DNA of 64,000 nt from Lactuca virosa (GCA_928212115.1 CAKMRJ010005523.1:242326110-242390109), one strand, 5' to 3'. Counted from the stretch's first letter, positions 44,936 through 56,949 are shown. Numbers and translations: made by a program. Notes: generated by a model from the letters alone, not told the origin.

Positions 44936-44982
44936 CCGGCCCATTGCTTTGATAACTTGATATTGTTGATATGCTGAGTATG

Positions 44983-44985
<3 letters not shown>

Positions 44986-45042
<57 letters not shown>
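44986..45042. repeat. (TA)n microsatellite, about 57 bp
   Basis: Uninterrupted AT dinucleotides in the Gypsy A 3' LTR. The 5' LTR has only a short ATATG at the same place (about 27553), so this expanded after insertion. Confidence 0.9.
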
Positions 45043-45045
<3 letters not shown>

Positions 45046-45538
45046 TGCTAGTTTTGATATGCTAGTCTGGTAGATCTGTAGGACTACCTGTGATATTGTC
45101 TGTTTATCTGTATATGATATTATTTGTTATATGTCGACATATTGTATGGGTTGGATTGAGGTTGTATTGCTTCGTTCTGTAGCCAACAAACACTGGAGTA
45201 TGCCAGATATGAGCTGAGGGCCAGGGAGGGCATGCCAGACTCATACTGAGGACTCATGAGCATTCCAGATACGAGCTGAAGGTCGGGAAAGGCATGCCAG
45301 ACTCATACTGAAGGCTTAGCGGTATTTAGTCCAAGGACTGATCAAGCCGGGGAGCAAGCTAGACATAAGCTGTGGGCCGAGGGCAAGCCAGATTTATGTT
45401 GTGGGCTCAGGGTAATCTAGTATGTTAAGATGTGGACCCATTACATGTTGTTATTATATTTGTGTTATTTGTTATGTATCAGTATTTTGGGGGAACTCAC
45501 TAAGCTTTGAGCTTACAGTTTTGGATTGTGTTTCAGGT

Positions 45539-46083
45539 TGATGTGACCTTTAACTCTGCTCTACGTCTTCCGGGCCGAGCGACTCCAGTGAACCTGCGAG
45601 GTTACAGTAATAAAAAGGCCGTCAGCCGTTCTCCGGAAGGAGCTCCCGGGAAAACGCTCTGACGGTCAAGTCAGTGGGTATTCTTTAGCGTTGAGTGGAG
45701 AGTAAACTGGGAGAGAATCACTTACTCCTCAAGAGATCGAGGATAACCTTTTATATTGAACTCCCCTGGTAGTCCGTACGAGACAAGGGCGTCAGACCCG
45801 ACAGGATCGGGAACGCTGATTGGTGGATCGTTCTCCTGAATCTGTCAGAGCTAACGATTGGTTGTGGTAGTAGTGATCTGAGCATCTGCCTTGTTGGCTG
45901 ACCGTTGTGTTTGTCCCGGAGCAAAAGGCGACCCAGGGGGGTCGAGCCTTTCTTCGACTGCTCTTAGGGGCACTGGCGGGCGCTGGATTCTGTTGAGTTT
46001 AGCCGGCCGGGCACATTACGCCTTGGGGCGTTTTCTGACGTGACCGGGCGCGACTCTTCCGTGCTCGCTAGGGCACGTCATCA
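45539..46083 (+). mobile_element. GC-rich solo LTR (545 bp) of an unrelated family
   Basis: TGATGTGACC...GCACGTCATCA, flanked by CAGGT at 45534-45538 and 46084-46088. The TG..CA ends and 5-bp duplication indicate an LTR. It has a TATA-like CTTTTATATTG (about 45750). Much richer in GC than its surroundings, with no relation to the TGTAAC...TTACA LTRs. The parent element is not in the window and the orientation is taken from the TATA-like site. Confidence 0.75.
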
Positions 46084-46262
46084 CAGGTACCTTAGAGGAT
46101 CTCGACAAGGCAAAGACGCGATCGTGCACCTCCTCATGTTTTTGTTTTCCGATTTTGGGATTTCTTTGATGTGAAACTTATTTTGAAAACAATTTGTAAA
46201 CAATGATGGTTTTGGGTTGTTTAAAAAAGTTTAAATTTTTCAAGAATTTTATGAATGTTACA

Positions 46263-46506
46263 CTATGAGGTTTGGCTAGGAACCGAGCTCTGCAGCAACA
46301 GAACTTACGAGCCAAAAGCTCTTCTTCTCGTAGCCTTCTGGTGCTCCGGGACTCGCCTCTAGCACTTAGGAAGTACTAGGGAAGGAAATGGATATTTTTG
46401 GAGTGTTGAGAGAGAAAGAAGGGTGAAGGTGTGAAGAAAATGGATGATTTGCGCCTCTATGTATAGGCTGTCTAGGGCCTCTCACGTCGTGAGACTTGGT
46501 TCTCAC
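46263..46506 (-). mobile_element. Element X, 3' LTR, segment 2 of 3
   Basis: Lies between the Gypsy A 3' end and the Copia 5' LTR. On the minus strand it has a TATA-like GCCTATACATAGAGG near 46458-46472. CTCACGTCGTGAG (46477-46489) is a palindrome. Placed in X because CTCAC flanks the Copia on both sides and CTAGG/CTATG flank Gypsy A. Confidence 0.6.
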
Positions 46507-47260
46507 TGTTGGATTAGATATCTAAGCCCATAACTATTATTGGTAGCATGGTCCATTTGAGTTGCATAACACCAGGACAATTTGTTAGGATGGACTCTTG
46601 AGAAAAGGTTATATATGATTTATTAATATATTATAAGTTCTAATATATTAATATGAAATCATATGTTTTATTTAGTATTGATCAAGAATTAATTTGAAAT
46701 TAATTTAGTGATCAAAAGAGACTAATTAAATCTATGGGGACTAATTATGGTAATTAGTTATATTTATATGTGTTGGGCTTATGATCCATGTTGGACCAAG
46801 TTTATGTATGGATACATAAAGAGTTGGGCCACATGAACCATGGATCATAAAACCCATGGGTATGGATTTGGGTTATACCCATGACTCTTGGAATCCTACA
46901 TATAAATAGATCACTCCATAGCCAAAAACGCCTACACTAGTGTTCTTGGAGGTCATGGGTGTTTTTGGTGCATGGAAATTCTCTCTCAAGAGTCACCTTT
47001 GTCCTATGTGAGTTGTGATTCCATTTGAGGTGCAACACTTGGGGCACTAAGTTCTTAAAGGCTAAAGTCTTCCTAGCAACATCAACAACATCAAGAGGTA
47101 TGTCTAAAACTTGTTTTTATTATACATATGTTATTTTCATGCTAGTTATAGGCTTAATGCTTTGGAAACACCATTACATGTATAATTACAGAAAACATAG
47201 ATCCAAGGCATTTAGGGTTGTATGTGCATCATAGGATGTTGTAGTATACAAAACCCCACA
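46507..47260 (+). mobile_element. Copia 5' LTR
   Basis: TGTTGGATTAGATATC...AAACCCCACA. TATA-like CATATAAATAGATC at about 46907. Family shared with 36952-37704 and 61118-61869. Confidence 0.85.
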
Positions 47261-47261
47261 A

Positions 47262-47275
47262 TGGTATCAGAGCCA
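47262..47275 (+). promoter_or_regulatory. Copia primer-binding site
   Basis: TGGTATCAGAGCC directly after the LTR, tRNA-Met type. Confidence 0.8.
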
Positions 47276-48808
47276 TAGGTTGTTTTCTATTATATTTGAT
47301 GTTTGGTTATTTTTTCCAAGCTAAAAAATCGCTTTTTTACTCTGCGTGATCACCACGAGGTGGTCACAGGTCTGGCAGTTTTTTTGGATTTCTTGGCTTA
47401 ATTTGGATTTGGATAATTACTATAAAATGTTTTCTTGATAAAAATTCGATTTTATGTAGTGAAAATAATTATCCTCATCCAAATAAAAGATAATTGTCAT
47501 AGTTTCAAAATTTTATTAGTTTATCTAATAGACTAATTTCTTGTAAATAGTTGATATGCATTATCTTGTTATTATGAGTTTAATCTAGATCATGAAAAAA
47601 TTATTTGATTTTTGTGTTAGTTGGAATATTTGATTTTAATGGTTTTTATGAACTCCATAACTTGTCATCAAGTTATGGAAAATGAAGAGTTTTTCATTTA
47701 AAAACCACATTAAGTCTAATAGGTTATGAAAATGGAAGAGTCTTTATTTTTAATGTCATCATAAAATGTTTTTTTATGTCTTCCATAACTTGTCTTAAAG
47801 TTATGGAACTTGAAAAGTCTTCCATAAAAACCATATTAAACTCATAAGTTATGGAAACCAAAAGTTTTTGAATTGTTCAAAACTTGCCCTCAAGTTTTGG
47901 AATTTGTAAAGTTTTCCCCCATGAATACTTTATATCCAAATTAAACCCTTAGAATTTTAAAAGTTAAAATTCAACCTTTGTACTATTATAATATTATAGG
48001 TTTAATATTTATATATATGTATAAGAACAAAGTCAGTCTTACCGTTAGTAGGCCTCATTCACGAAGCCGATTTATAAGGGGGGTATAAGGTTACTGCCTA
48101 TAAAATGGCAGTTTAATGGGTGTCCATTTTCACCCACCGCTTTCTTGACTGGTGGAGGGTCGTTAGCCGAACGGGTAAGACAGGACATTAATTCTCCCTT
48201 CATTAAAAGTATAATGATAAATATAAAGTAACTAAACTTTATTAAATTCCCAATCTTAGTTACTTTATGAAAATGTGAATTTGGTGCTAACCCATGAAAT
48301 TGCACTTTGCACCTTGTTAAGTCGTTAGTGGAGCGTGTGTGGTTAACCGGCACACTAATATGGGACTGAAAATGTGTGGAAAAGGGTAGCTTGATGTTAA
48401 TCATAGATCAATGGAGCGTGTGTGGTTAACCGACACATTGATTAGGTGGTTGTAACATTAAGTGTACCAAGTTAATTTGCATGGTTATTCACTCCTCGTT
48501 TGTGATCCTCGACATCCCAGTCACAAACTTGAAGGGCACAATCGAGATTTAAACATGTCATTGAATAGTTCAATGAATCTCAAAAGATCTAGGAGTTTCA
48601 ATTCATTTAAAACCTAATGTTAAATTTCGTTTTTCATGGTGGAAATTGGTAAATCGTCATTTACCTACCTTCAAATATTTTGTAGCTTGGATTACGACAT
48701 CCCTCTTCCAAGTTATAAAGTATTGTGTTAGGTCCTAGCCTTAATATTTCATATTGGGTGTTATATTAAGGACTTAAATCAACTAAACTTGAATTTCTCC
48801 CTCATAGA
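47276..48808 (+). other. Copia untranslated leader
   Basis: No coding. Contains a run of related A/T-rich repeats with AACTTGTCHTAAAGTTATGG-like phrases (47650-47910) and two copies of GGAGCGTGTGTGGTTAACCG about 80 bp apart (about 48331 and 48412). The same features appear inverted in the minus-strand Copia (59760-60700), so they belong to the family. Confidence 0.6.
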
Positions 48809-49520
48809 TGTCTAGTTATGACAACTATGGTCTTCCTTATCCTTTTGGATAAAGCTATCCTAATGAAGATGATATCCCAAATGGCGATCAAGGCGAAAGA
48901 TTAATCCCTTTGTTGTGCATTAATGGGACTGGAAATCATACTTCACTTCCTCCACCTCCTCCAATTATTCTCCCTAACCCACAAGTTCTTGAAAAGTTCA
49001 AGGTCACTTAATCCCTATTGGCAAGCAATGTCTATATGTGCTCACATCTTGGAGATGAAGTCACATATTGACAAGTTAGGAGAGTTGGGTGTCGAAGTCT
49101 CAAGGAAGTTGGCTGTTGACTGGGTTCTTCAATCACTTCCTAAATCATATAGCGGGTTCTTTAAAGGACTACTATGTGACAGACCACAACATGACCCTTA
49201 ATGATCTTACATATTTGCTTGTTGCTGCTGAATCAACAATGATTTGGAGCACTGGTAAGGCAAATTTGATTGGAAGATCTACTTCCCAAGCTTACATGGA
49301 CATTGAAAATGGAAACATTGGAAGTCCAGAAAAGTATTCTCTTCCCAATGGAAAGGGATCGGCCATAGTCAACCCGGTTGACCAAATGGTAAAGAGAAAG
49401 GATGAGTCTGAGATAGTCCTGTGTACCATTACTAAAAAGTCCATATGTTTCTATTTCCAAAAGAAGGGGCATTAGTTGCGAAGCTGCCCTATTTACCTGA
49501 AAGTTCACTAGGATGGTAAA
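48809..49520 (+). pseudogene. Copia gag remnant
   Basis: Starts ATGTCTAGTTATGAC; frames carry LPPPPPIILPNPQV, CSHILEMKSHIDKLGELG, a LPNGKG...NPVDQMVKRK block and a degenerate knuckle CFYFQKKGH.LRSCP in which one Cys is lost. This is the Copia gag (UBN2-type) pattern. At least three stops and several frameshifts. Confidence 0.75.
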
Positions 49521-52500
49521 AGTCAAAAATTTTGACTATGCTTCAGGTAAAGTCCACTATCTAACTCTATTAAGTTCCTATTTGGAGATTGTTATTACAT
49601 GATGTGACTGGGTTGCATTTTGATGTTTTGTCGAACCGAAAAAGGAGAGGAAGCTTAGAAGAAGAGTATGTTGAATCTGATCGCGAAGATGGATTCCGAT
49701 CGCATGATTCGAAGATCAGAATTTTGAGCTGCTGCTTAAGAGTTATGATAGATTGCTTAGGAATAGATAACAACATAATTTTCATATGTGTTTGCATTGT
49801 AAGGATAAGTTTTTCCGCAATTTTTTAAATAAAAGAAAATTTTTTGATTTTATTTATTTTAAGTATCCTTACAATGGCATTTGTGAAAAATGTTGTTTAT
49901 ATTCCATTGATAGCAATTTTGGAAAATGTATTTGATTCTTTGGTTTGTGGTAGTGTCATAATTTACCAAATAAGGAAAGTTTTTCATCACCCAAGTTTCA
50001 GTTTGATAGAAACTTGGAATCATGCAACTTGTATTGTATGATGAATAAGAGTTTTCATCTTTGGGAAATTAAGACTAATTCCTTGTTCACATGTATATGT
50101 GAGTCAAGTGAAGGACTAGGAGATCGGGTACACTTGGTTGTACGCTGATCATGTCCACCACAAAGAACGATAAGGCTATTCGTCATGATTTACTAAAGTT
50201 TAGTAAATATGGTTATGCTTACAAGTTTAAGTGTAATTCTGAAACATTGGAAAAGTTTCAATGTATGGCAGGACGAATGAGAAGAATCAAATTAGGCAGA
50301 AAGATAAAAGTTTCTCCAATCTGAAAAGATGGGAGAGTACTTCAGTATCATGTTTTATGATCATCTTAGTGATTAGGAAAAACCATATCACAATTGATCC
50401 TCTAAGGACATCTTAGTGTAATTGTTTGACTAAGAAGAGGAATCGTGAATTGTTGAAATGGTTAAATCAAAAGATGAATCATACTTCGTTCCAAAATTGA
50501 ATTTTAGAGTAACACTCCAAGATCGACCCTTGAGTGACATAATGTTAAGAAGGTTTAAAACATTCATCAAATGTAGAGTAAAATGTTTTCTACTCTTGTA
50601 CATTTGAAATTGGTGAGTTGTGATGTTTTGGATAAAACAAAGACCAACTAAGGCCAATTGTGTGAAGTTTTTGTCTTGATAAGAATCCGCACTAACTCTT
50701 GAATATTTGCTTTGTCAGGGAATGGTTCTTGACAAGAAAATCTTATATGTCAAGAGGTCAGTGGGAGTCTTAAAGATCTTGAAAAGTTTCAAGAACTAAT
50801 CAAGGGTATTATTTATCACTAGCACACGACTTGAGGTTTATAACTTATCGTGTTGACATATTCTTGTTTTTGTGCCCATTCCAATTAAAGTTGACTATGC
50901 ATGTGAGTTCTATGAGTTCTCAATTGTTTGCATAACAACTTGGAAGACACGGTAGACCCTTGTGCTCCCAGGTGGCAAGAAGTTAAGATTGAACGAGTTC
51001 AGTCCATATGAGTTTGGATTTGTCACTAACCTCCTCTTGTGGTTATGTTTTTGAAAAATTCATATGGATAGGAACACAAACACCATAAAATCTAAGTTTC
51101 ATAAGGTTTCTCTTAGATTCATGAAAATGATGGTGAGGAAACGCTTTCACTGAGTAGATTTTAAGGAGATAGAAATTGTGATATTTGCATTCTCAAATTT
51201 AATTATGATTACGGCATCCCTTTTCATAATTCGAATTGTGAGCAATAGCAAAGGTCTAAACATTTGAGACTATGATTACGACATCCCTTTTCATAGTTCT
51301 AAAATGGTTTAGACACATGTGAGCTATCTAAGGAAAGGTGTATGATTTTGGGAAGCTTAGATAAAGTCTTATCGAAACATCTCGTATCAGAAACCTGAAC
51401 TTTGGTAATGAAAGTCAATAAAATATTGATTTCTAGAAGTCCAGTTGATTTCTGGATACATGTCAAAGCTAGTGGGAGCATAAGTGTTATGCTGATAAAA
51501 GATAATTATCATGTTAGTGGGAGCATGATTATTATGTTGAGTGTTGCAAGTTAGCAACGTTAATTATAGAAAACAAAAATTTCAATTTGCAAAGTTGCAG
51601 GGTTTGAAAAGTTGTTTTGCTATAATTAAGGGAGAGGAAATTATACTTCATTCCAATTCTAAAAGCTTAAATTAAGATTTTAATCGAATTTAGTCAAGTA
51701 TATATATGAATGTTATGTTGGAATGGTTCAACATAAGGAAATTCGATATATGGAAATATTAATTGCGTTCCCAAGATTCGATTATGATTACGGCATCCCT
51801 CTTCATACTCCGGATTTTTGGAACATGGCTAATAGAAAAAATTATAGCAAAAGACTGGTATAGGATCATGTCTTTATGTGAGACATTATGAATCGAATCC
51901 CATATGCTTCGGGTATAGGATCAATTGCATATGCTATAATATTTCTATGTGTTCTGAATTTTCCAAATTCCTAGGGCATTAAGAGGGAAAAAGGACCAGA
52001 ACTGTATATGACTAAAATGATTAAGCAATTGTCGAGGACAATCTGAGGCTTACCAAAGATTGGTTGCTCATGGACAGTTGGAAGTATAGTGTTAATTTTG
52101 GAAGGACCATATTGACATATTCTGAAAAGAGGCAACTCTTGTTCAAAAGTGATAGTCAAAATGGGAATATGGAAATGTTTCCATAATTGGAAGTTATTCT
52201 TTAAATCTGTGTAAGATTAGAAAACTCAATGCAAGAAGGATGTTCAAATGAATGTACTTTAAATGTGAGACTTCTTTTCCATGGAATTGCTCTCCATTGG
52301 AATACTTTGTAATGTCTGTTGCCAAGTCTTTGTGACTTTTGTGCATAGTCGTTACAAGAGGATCATTGCATATAAGTTTAGAATCTAACAGATTGGCAAA
52401 GAATCTTGTATTCTTACATTTGTCATAAGGATTTGGAATTGTGAAATGAGCATCATTGAAATGTTTTCAATTGATCTATTCCACAAAGAAAGGACCATAG

Positions 52501-53394
52501 GTAAACATAGTGTGCATGCTTGTAGCATGGGACAACTATTGTTTTAATTCAAGTATTAAGGTGATAAATCGAAACATTATACAATGAATAATGAGTAATC
52601 AATATGACTCAAAAGTGTTTGGGCCATATAGGATTAGTATTATTCTTGTGTTTCACTTTGCATGTTTTGACTTCCCGATTAACTAGGTTATTCAAACCGT
52701 CCACAGTCGATCATACTTTGGAAGTAGGTATTGAGGCAAGACTGTCATGAATGGGTCTGTAGTATGTCTGGATGTTTTAGACATAGCTGTAGTATTCATG
52801 AGTGCTCCTGGAATAAGATTCGAGTATTGGATTAAACCCACGCTCATTTGAATCACTTCATGGATTTTATCACGAGTGATCATGAGACGATAATATCTTA
52901 TATTCTTCAAACGGAGACGTGTGAGTTGTAGTTGCGAGTCGGTTACACATTGACATATGTAAACGCACTAGTAACTTAGATGTTATAAAACATATCGTTG
53001 TGTGTAATTTGATGAGTGAGTACAAGCGAGCATTTGGGTCAAAGTTTATCCGTTCCTTTTACCCCATGTGGATAAAAGCGATATCTGTGGGCCCCTCGAT
53101 GATTTAGTGATGACAAACGTAAGTGCTCAGCTGGGCGTGGACTGATTTGATTTGTTCAATTAGTCGGTCTTCATAAATCGGAAATCAGGAAACAACAGAT
53201 GGACAGAGAGAATGATTATAATCCATGTCTCAGTCCATATGATATCTAGAATGGAGGAATATATGATCCCTTATCTAATCGACACGTCATTGACTAGGTC
53301 AGAGTTCGACAGCGGCTTTTAAGAGCTACGATTGCTAGTCGGGTTTTGGAGTCGTACTTGTAATAATATTTTTAGACTTATCCAAGTGGGAGAC
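49521..53394 (+). pseudogene. Copia pol remnant, heavily decayed, and 3' untranslated region
   Basis: About 50150-50330 contains FSKYGYAYKFKCNSETLEKF, resembling the integrase FSRYGYVYLMKHKSE..EKF block, and GEYFSIMFYDHLSD matches GEYLSQEFDDHL. LDKKILYVKRSVG fits the integrase C-terminal LEKEFLS region. RT catalytic motifs are not recognisable. ATTACGRCATCCCTYTTCAT-like phrases recur at about 48693, 51204, 51271 and 51787. 52910-53394 is the non-coding tail. Confidence 0.6.
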
Positions 53395-54166
53395 TGTTGG
53401 ATTAGATGTCTAAGCCATAACTATTATTGGTATGCACTTGACTCGAGAGTAGCACGGTCCATTTGGGTTGCATAACACCAGGACAATTTGTTAGGATGGA
53501 CTCTTGAGAGAAGGTTATATATAATTTATTAATATATTATAAGTTCTAATATATTAATATGAAATCATATGTTTTAATTTGTATTGATCAAGAATTAATT
53601 TGGAATTAATTTAGTGATTAAAAGAGACTAATTAAATCTATGGGGACTAATTATGGTAATTAGTTATATTTATATGTGTTGGGCTTATGATCCATGTTGG
53701 ACCAAGTTTATGCATGGATACATAAAGAGTTGAGCCACATAAACCATGGATCATAAAACCCATGGGTATGGATTTGGGTTATACCCATTACTCTTGGAAT
53801 CCTACATATAAATAGATCACTCCATAGCCAAAAACGCCTACACTAGTGTTCTCGGAGTTCATGGGTGTTTTTGGTGCATGAAAATTCTCTCTCAAGAGTC
53901 ACCTTTGTCCTAGGTGAGTTGTGATTCCATTTGAGGTGCAAAAATTAGAGCACTAAGTTCTTAAAGGCTAAATTCTTCCTAGCAACATCAACAACATCAA
54001 GAGGTATGTCTAAAACTTGTTTTTATTATACATATGTTATTTGCATGCTAGTTATAGGCTTAATGCTTTGGAAACACCATTACATGTATAATTAGACAAA
54101 ACATAGATCCAAGTAATTTAGGGTTGTATATGCACCATAGGATGTTGTATTATACAAAACCCATCA
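53395..54166 (+). mobile_element. Copia 3' LTR
   Basis: TGTTGGATTAGATGTC...AACCCATCA. It differs from the 5' LTR mainly by an extra segment around 53435 with CACTTGACTCGAGAG. Confidence 0.85.
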
Positions 54167-54171
54167 CTCAC

Positions 54172-54925
54172 TTCGTGAGCCTTGCGTAGGCACCAAGGCG
54201 AAGCCTGGTGCTGACACGTGGCGTCGGACGCAGGTAAAACAACCAATTTTAAAAAAAATCATAACTTTCACATACAAGCTCCGTTTTTGACGTTCTTTAT
54301 ATCCACACGTAGGTATTGACAAGATATACAACTTTCCTTTTGACCCCATTGGCTAATTCTCAACCGATTTTAAATTTAAAAGTATGAGAAGATTACACTG
54401 TTAACGACCGTGTAAAATTCATAACTTCTACATATGGACTCCGTTTTCGACTGTCTTTATATCGTTGAGTTCCTATTAATGAGATCTTCAATTCTCATTT
54501 AGGTTGTGTCGGCTAGAAATCGATCAATCTAAAATTTGATTTCCGGGTTGTGCACTGTTATGCTAAATCTTAGAAAAATCATAACTTTCTCAAACGAAGT
54601 CAGATTTGGACGTTCTTTTTATGTACGTTCTTGGTTTTACGTATACTACAAATTTTGTTTAGATTGATAAGGCTAAAAAGTATTTTATCACAAAATCACC
54701 TTTTTTTACGTTACGCGGCGTTGTGCCGGTTTTGTCGCAAAACTTCGACGAGTCATAACTTCTTCGTTATAAGTCGGATTTCAACGTTCTTTATATGTAC
54801 GGAATCCTTGTAACATATAATATAAATTTGGTTAAGATTATTCATTCTAAATAATCTTCCATTAAAAAGTCATTTTTGACTCTTATTGTCTCTAAACTGA
54901 CTATCCCGAATCTGAGGGCGTTACA
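54172..54925 (-). mobile_element. Element X, 3' LTR, segment 1 of 3 (5' end)
   Basis: On the minus strand it starts TGTAACGCCCTCAG at 54925, immediately after a purine-rich tract. It contains four spaced copies of a box that reads CATAACTT..., CCGTTTTTGACGTTCTTTAT on the plus strand (about 54259, 54418, 54579, 54755). It is interrupted at 54171 by the Copia, continuing at 46506. Confidence 0.7.
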
Positions 54926-56524
54926 ATTATCTCCCTCTTATGATGATTACGTCCCGGAATCATCAACAAAACATGGCTTGTATAATGACTCCATATGTTA
55001 TCTTTTCATCTTAGGTAATAATTGTAACTCTTGTGTCCTTTCAAATGAGTATCTAACTCTTGGACTTCTTGACTGTTGGCGGTGGTCAATTTTGCACCTG
55101 CTCTTTGTACTATGTTGGACTTTCAATTGTAACCTTCGAGTTACAAACTTGATCCCTATTGGAGACTCCTTCTTCTTCTTAACAGACTTAACTTAAGATA
55201 GGTTTTTGAGTCAGATTCCAGAATGGAATTTTCCTTCGATTATCGTAACATACCGATGGATCATGTTCTAATGACCTCTCATCTTATGATGCAACGCTTT
55301 AGACTTAGGTCTTTTTGAGTCAGATTCCAAAATGGAATATACCTTCCTTCAGGCTCTAATGTGATATAATCAAATTCTAGCATGTAGCACTTCTAGCTAC
55401 AAGCTTCTTACTTTAACAACGATCACAATACTTCTATTGATTGCTTCAATTATCTTTCACTTCAATCTTCTGGCTTAAGTGGACGCTACATCGAACTTGG
55501 TTCTCTAACCACGTAGAATACATATCTTAGTCGGACTCGATATGATATGACCATTAGGGTGGGATTAATAATCGTCTTCTCAGTCATTATCGAAACAATG
55601 GTAATGACATACATGAACAAAACGAGATTAATTACTAGTGCCTTGGTAACCTTGTGACTTTCCCCGATCCAAAGTCATGTGCTTCCAGTAGTATAGGCCT
55701 CTACTACCTTTCACACCTACTCATACTTGTCCCAAGAATTGACTTACAATCCCCAAGTTCTTATTTCCTAAAATCACAAAACGATTTAACACATACGAAT
55801 GTGTCCAAATAATCATAAAAATTTCCCTAGACTCTACTAGGACTTCTTCCACGTGTATCTTCAATCATCAATTCTGCTTCAACTCGGTTGGTGGTGGAAA
55901 TGTCAGATGATGGGATAACATCATGGATAATACCAAAAGTTCTTTCTTTCTGCTAATCGAAAGTGTACTTCTCCCATACTAGACATATTTTTATTAGACG
56001 CATTCTAAAGACAAGATATCTCTCTTACGATATCTTCTGATAAGTGTCATTCACTATCGTAAGCCTCCTCGTTTTCTCCGTTTACTCAATTCAATACGAG
56101 TCTTCACCACGACGTTATGTTCACGGAAGAATATGTTCAGCGTATCGGGACGAGAATATAGATAGAGAAGGTTTAGACGCGTAATCCTCCTTATTACTCT
56201 GAAAAGTTACATGCCAGTTCTAATATCGTAATTAAACGTTTAGAAATTTGAACACATAAAATTTTCAGATCCAGTCGGCAATAGACCATGGATCCGATCA
56301 AATAATATCATCATAAAGCATATAAGGCTATAACATAAATCATTTAGCACATAAAAGCAATTTAGGCATCTAATCCTAAAGTAAGCTAGTGCTTTTGTCA
56401 ATTCATGTGTACTACCTAAAATATAATAGATACACTCCTCACGATCATCGCTTAGCATTCTAAGTTTAAGTCTAGAAATAAATCCTTACTCCTAGTTCTC
56501 TTAAACTAATGCTCTGATACCAAC
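54926..56524 (-). mobile_element. Element X interior, non-coding (LARD-like)
   Basis: Bounded by a polypurine tract (minus strand AAGAGGGAGATAAT at 54926-54940) and a primer-binding site at 56511-56523. No gag or pol similarity on either strand; short frames (54876-55196 plus, 56240-56458 minus) look random. A direct repeat, TTGAGTCAGATTCCARAATG, occurs at about 55207 and 55314. An LTR element without coding capacity needs proteins from another element. Confidence 0.65.
56511..56523 (-). promoter_or_regulatory. Element X primer-binding site (tRNA-Met type)
   Basis: GCTCTGATACCAA on the plus strand reads TTGGTATCAGAGC on the minus strand, next to the LTR end (TAACATCCCC on plus). It fixes the orientation of X. 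Confidence 0.8.
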
Positions 56525-56949
56525 CGTAACATCCCCAAATTCATGGTCATTTAAAAAGATATTAATTATGCTTATTTGAAAATAAGGGTATTAATTTTAA
56601 AGAATAATATTGCAGAATTTGTTACCAGAAAATATGATAAATATATTATCAAAGCATTTCCGAAGAAATGTATTTTGTTTATATTAAAACTTTGGAATGT
56701 CATCGTCAATACAGAAACATAAGCATAAACAGATCTTACATTCATTTACACTAGTGATTTACATCTCCTTTAATCTCTAAGTGTAATGTAGCTTTGTATC
56801 GATACTTGTGATATAAATAAACTGAGTGGGTCAGGTTGGGAAACCTAGCGAGTACATAGGGTCTTCAACCCACAATAATTTAAATTATTATGTTTAATCA
56901 TCAAACAATTAGCCCGATTACCCATCCCCATTATCTTCTTTATTCTTAA
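56525..56949 (-). mobile_element. Element X, 5' LTR fragment (3' end)
   Basis: Matches 24665-25085 closely (for example TATCAAAGCATTTCCGAAG and GAGTGGGTCAGGTTGGGAAA). Broken at 56950 by a plus-strand LTR. About 225 bp of X (corresponding to 25086-25312) are missing between this piece and 63169. Confidence 0.75.

Larger units (their letters stand above)
44936..46262 (+). mobile_element. Gypsy A 3' LTR, 5' part deleted
   Basis: Matches the 5' LTR of Gypsy A from about 27500 to its end, with a much longer (TA)n run (44986-45042) and the same imperfect repeat block. Ends GAATGTTACA. The jump from integrase to LTR lies at ACCAAG, where the LTR has CACCAAGGCC. A solo LTR (45539-46083) sits inside. 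Confidence 0.8.
46507..54166 (+). mobile_element. Copia-type LTR retrotransposon, complete but coding-dead
   Basis: 5' LTR 46507-47260, 3' LTR 53395-54166, TGTTGG...CA ends and exact 5-bp duplication CTCAC (46502-46506, 54167-54171). Primer site follows the 5' LTR and a purine tract (AAGTGGGAGAC) precedes the 3' LTR. Total 7.66 kb. The LTRs differ by a few substitutions and one 17-20-bp indel, yet the interior is full of stops. Confidence 0.9.
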
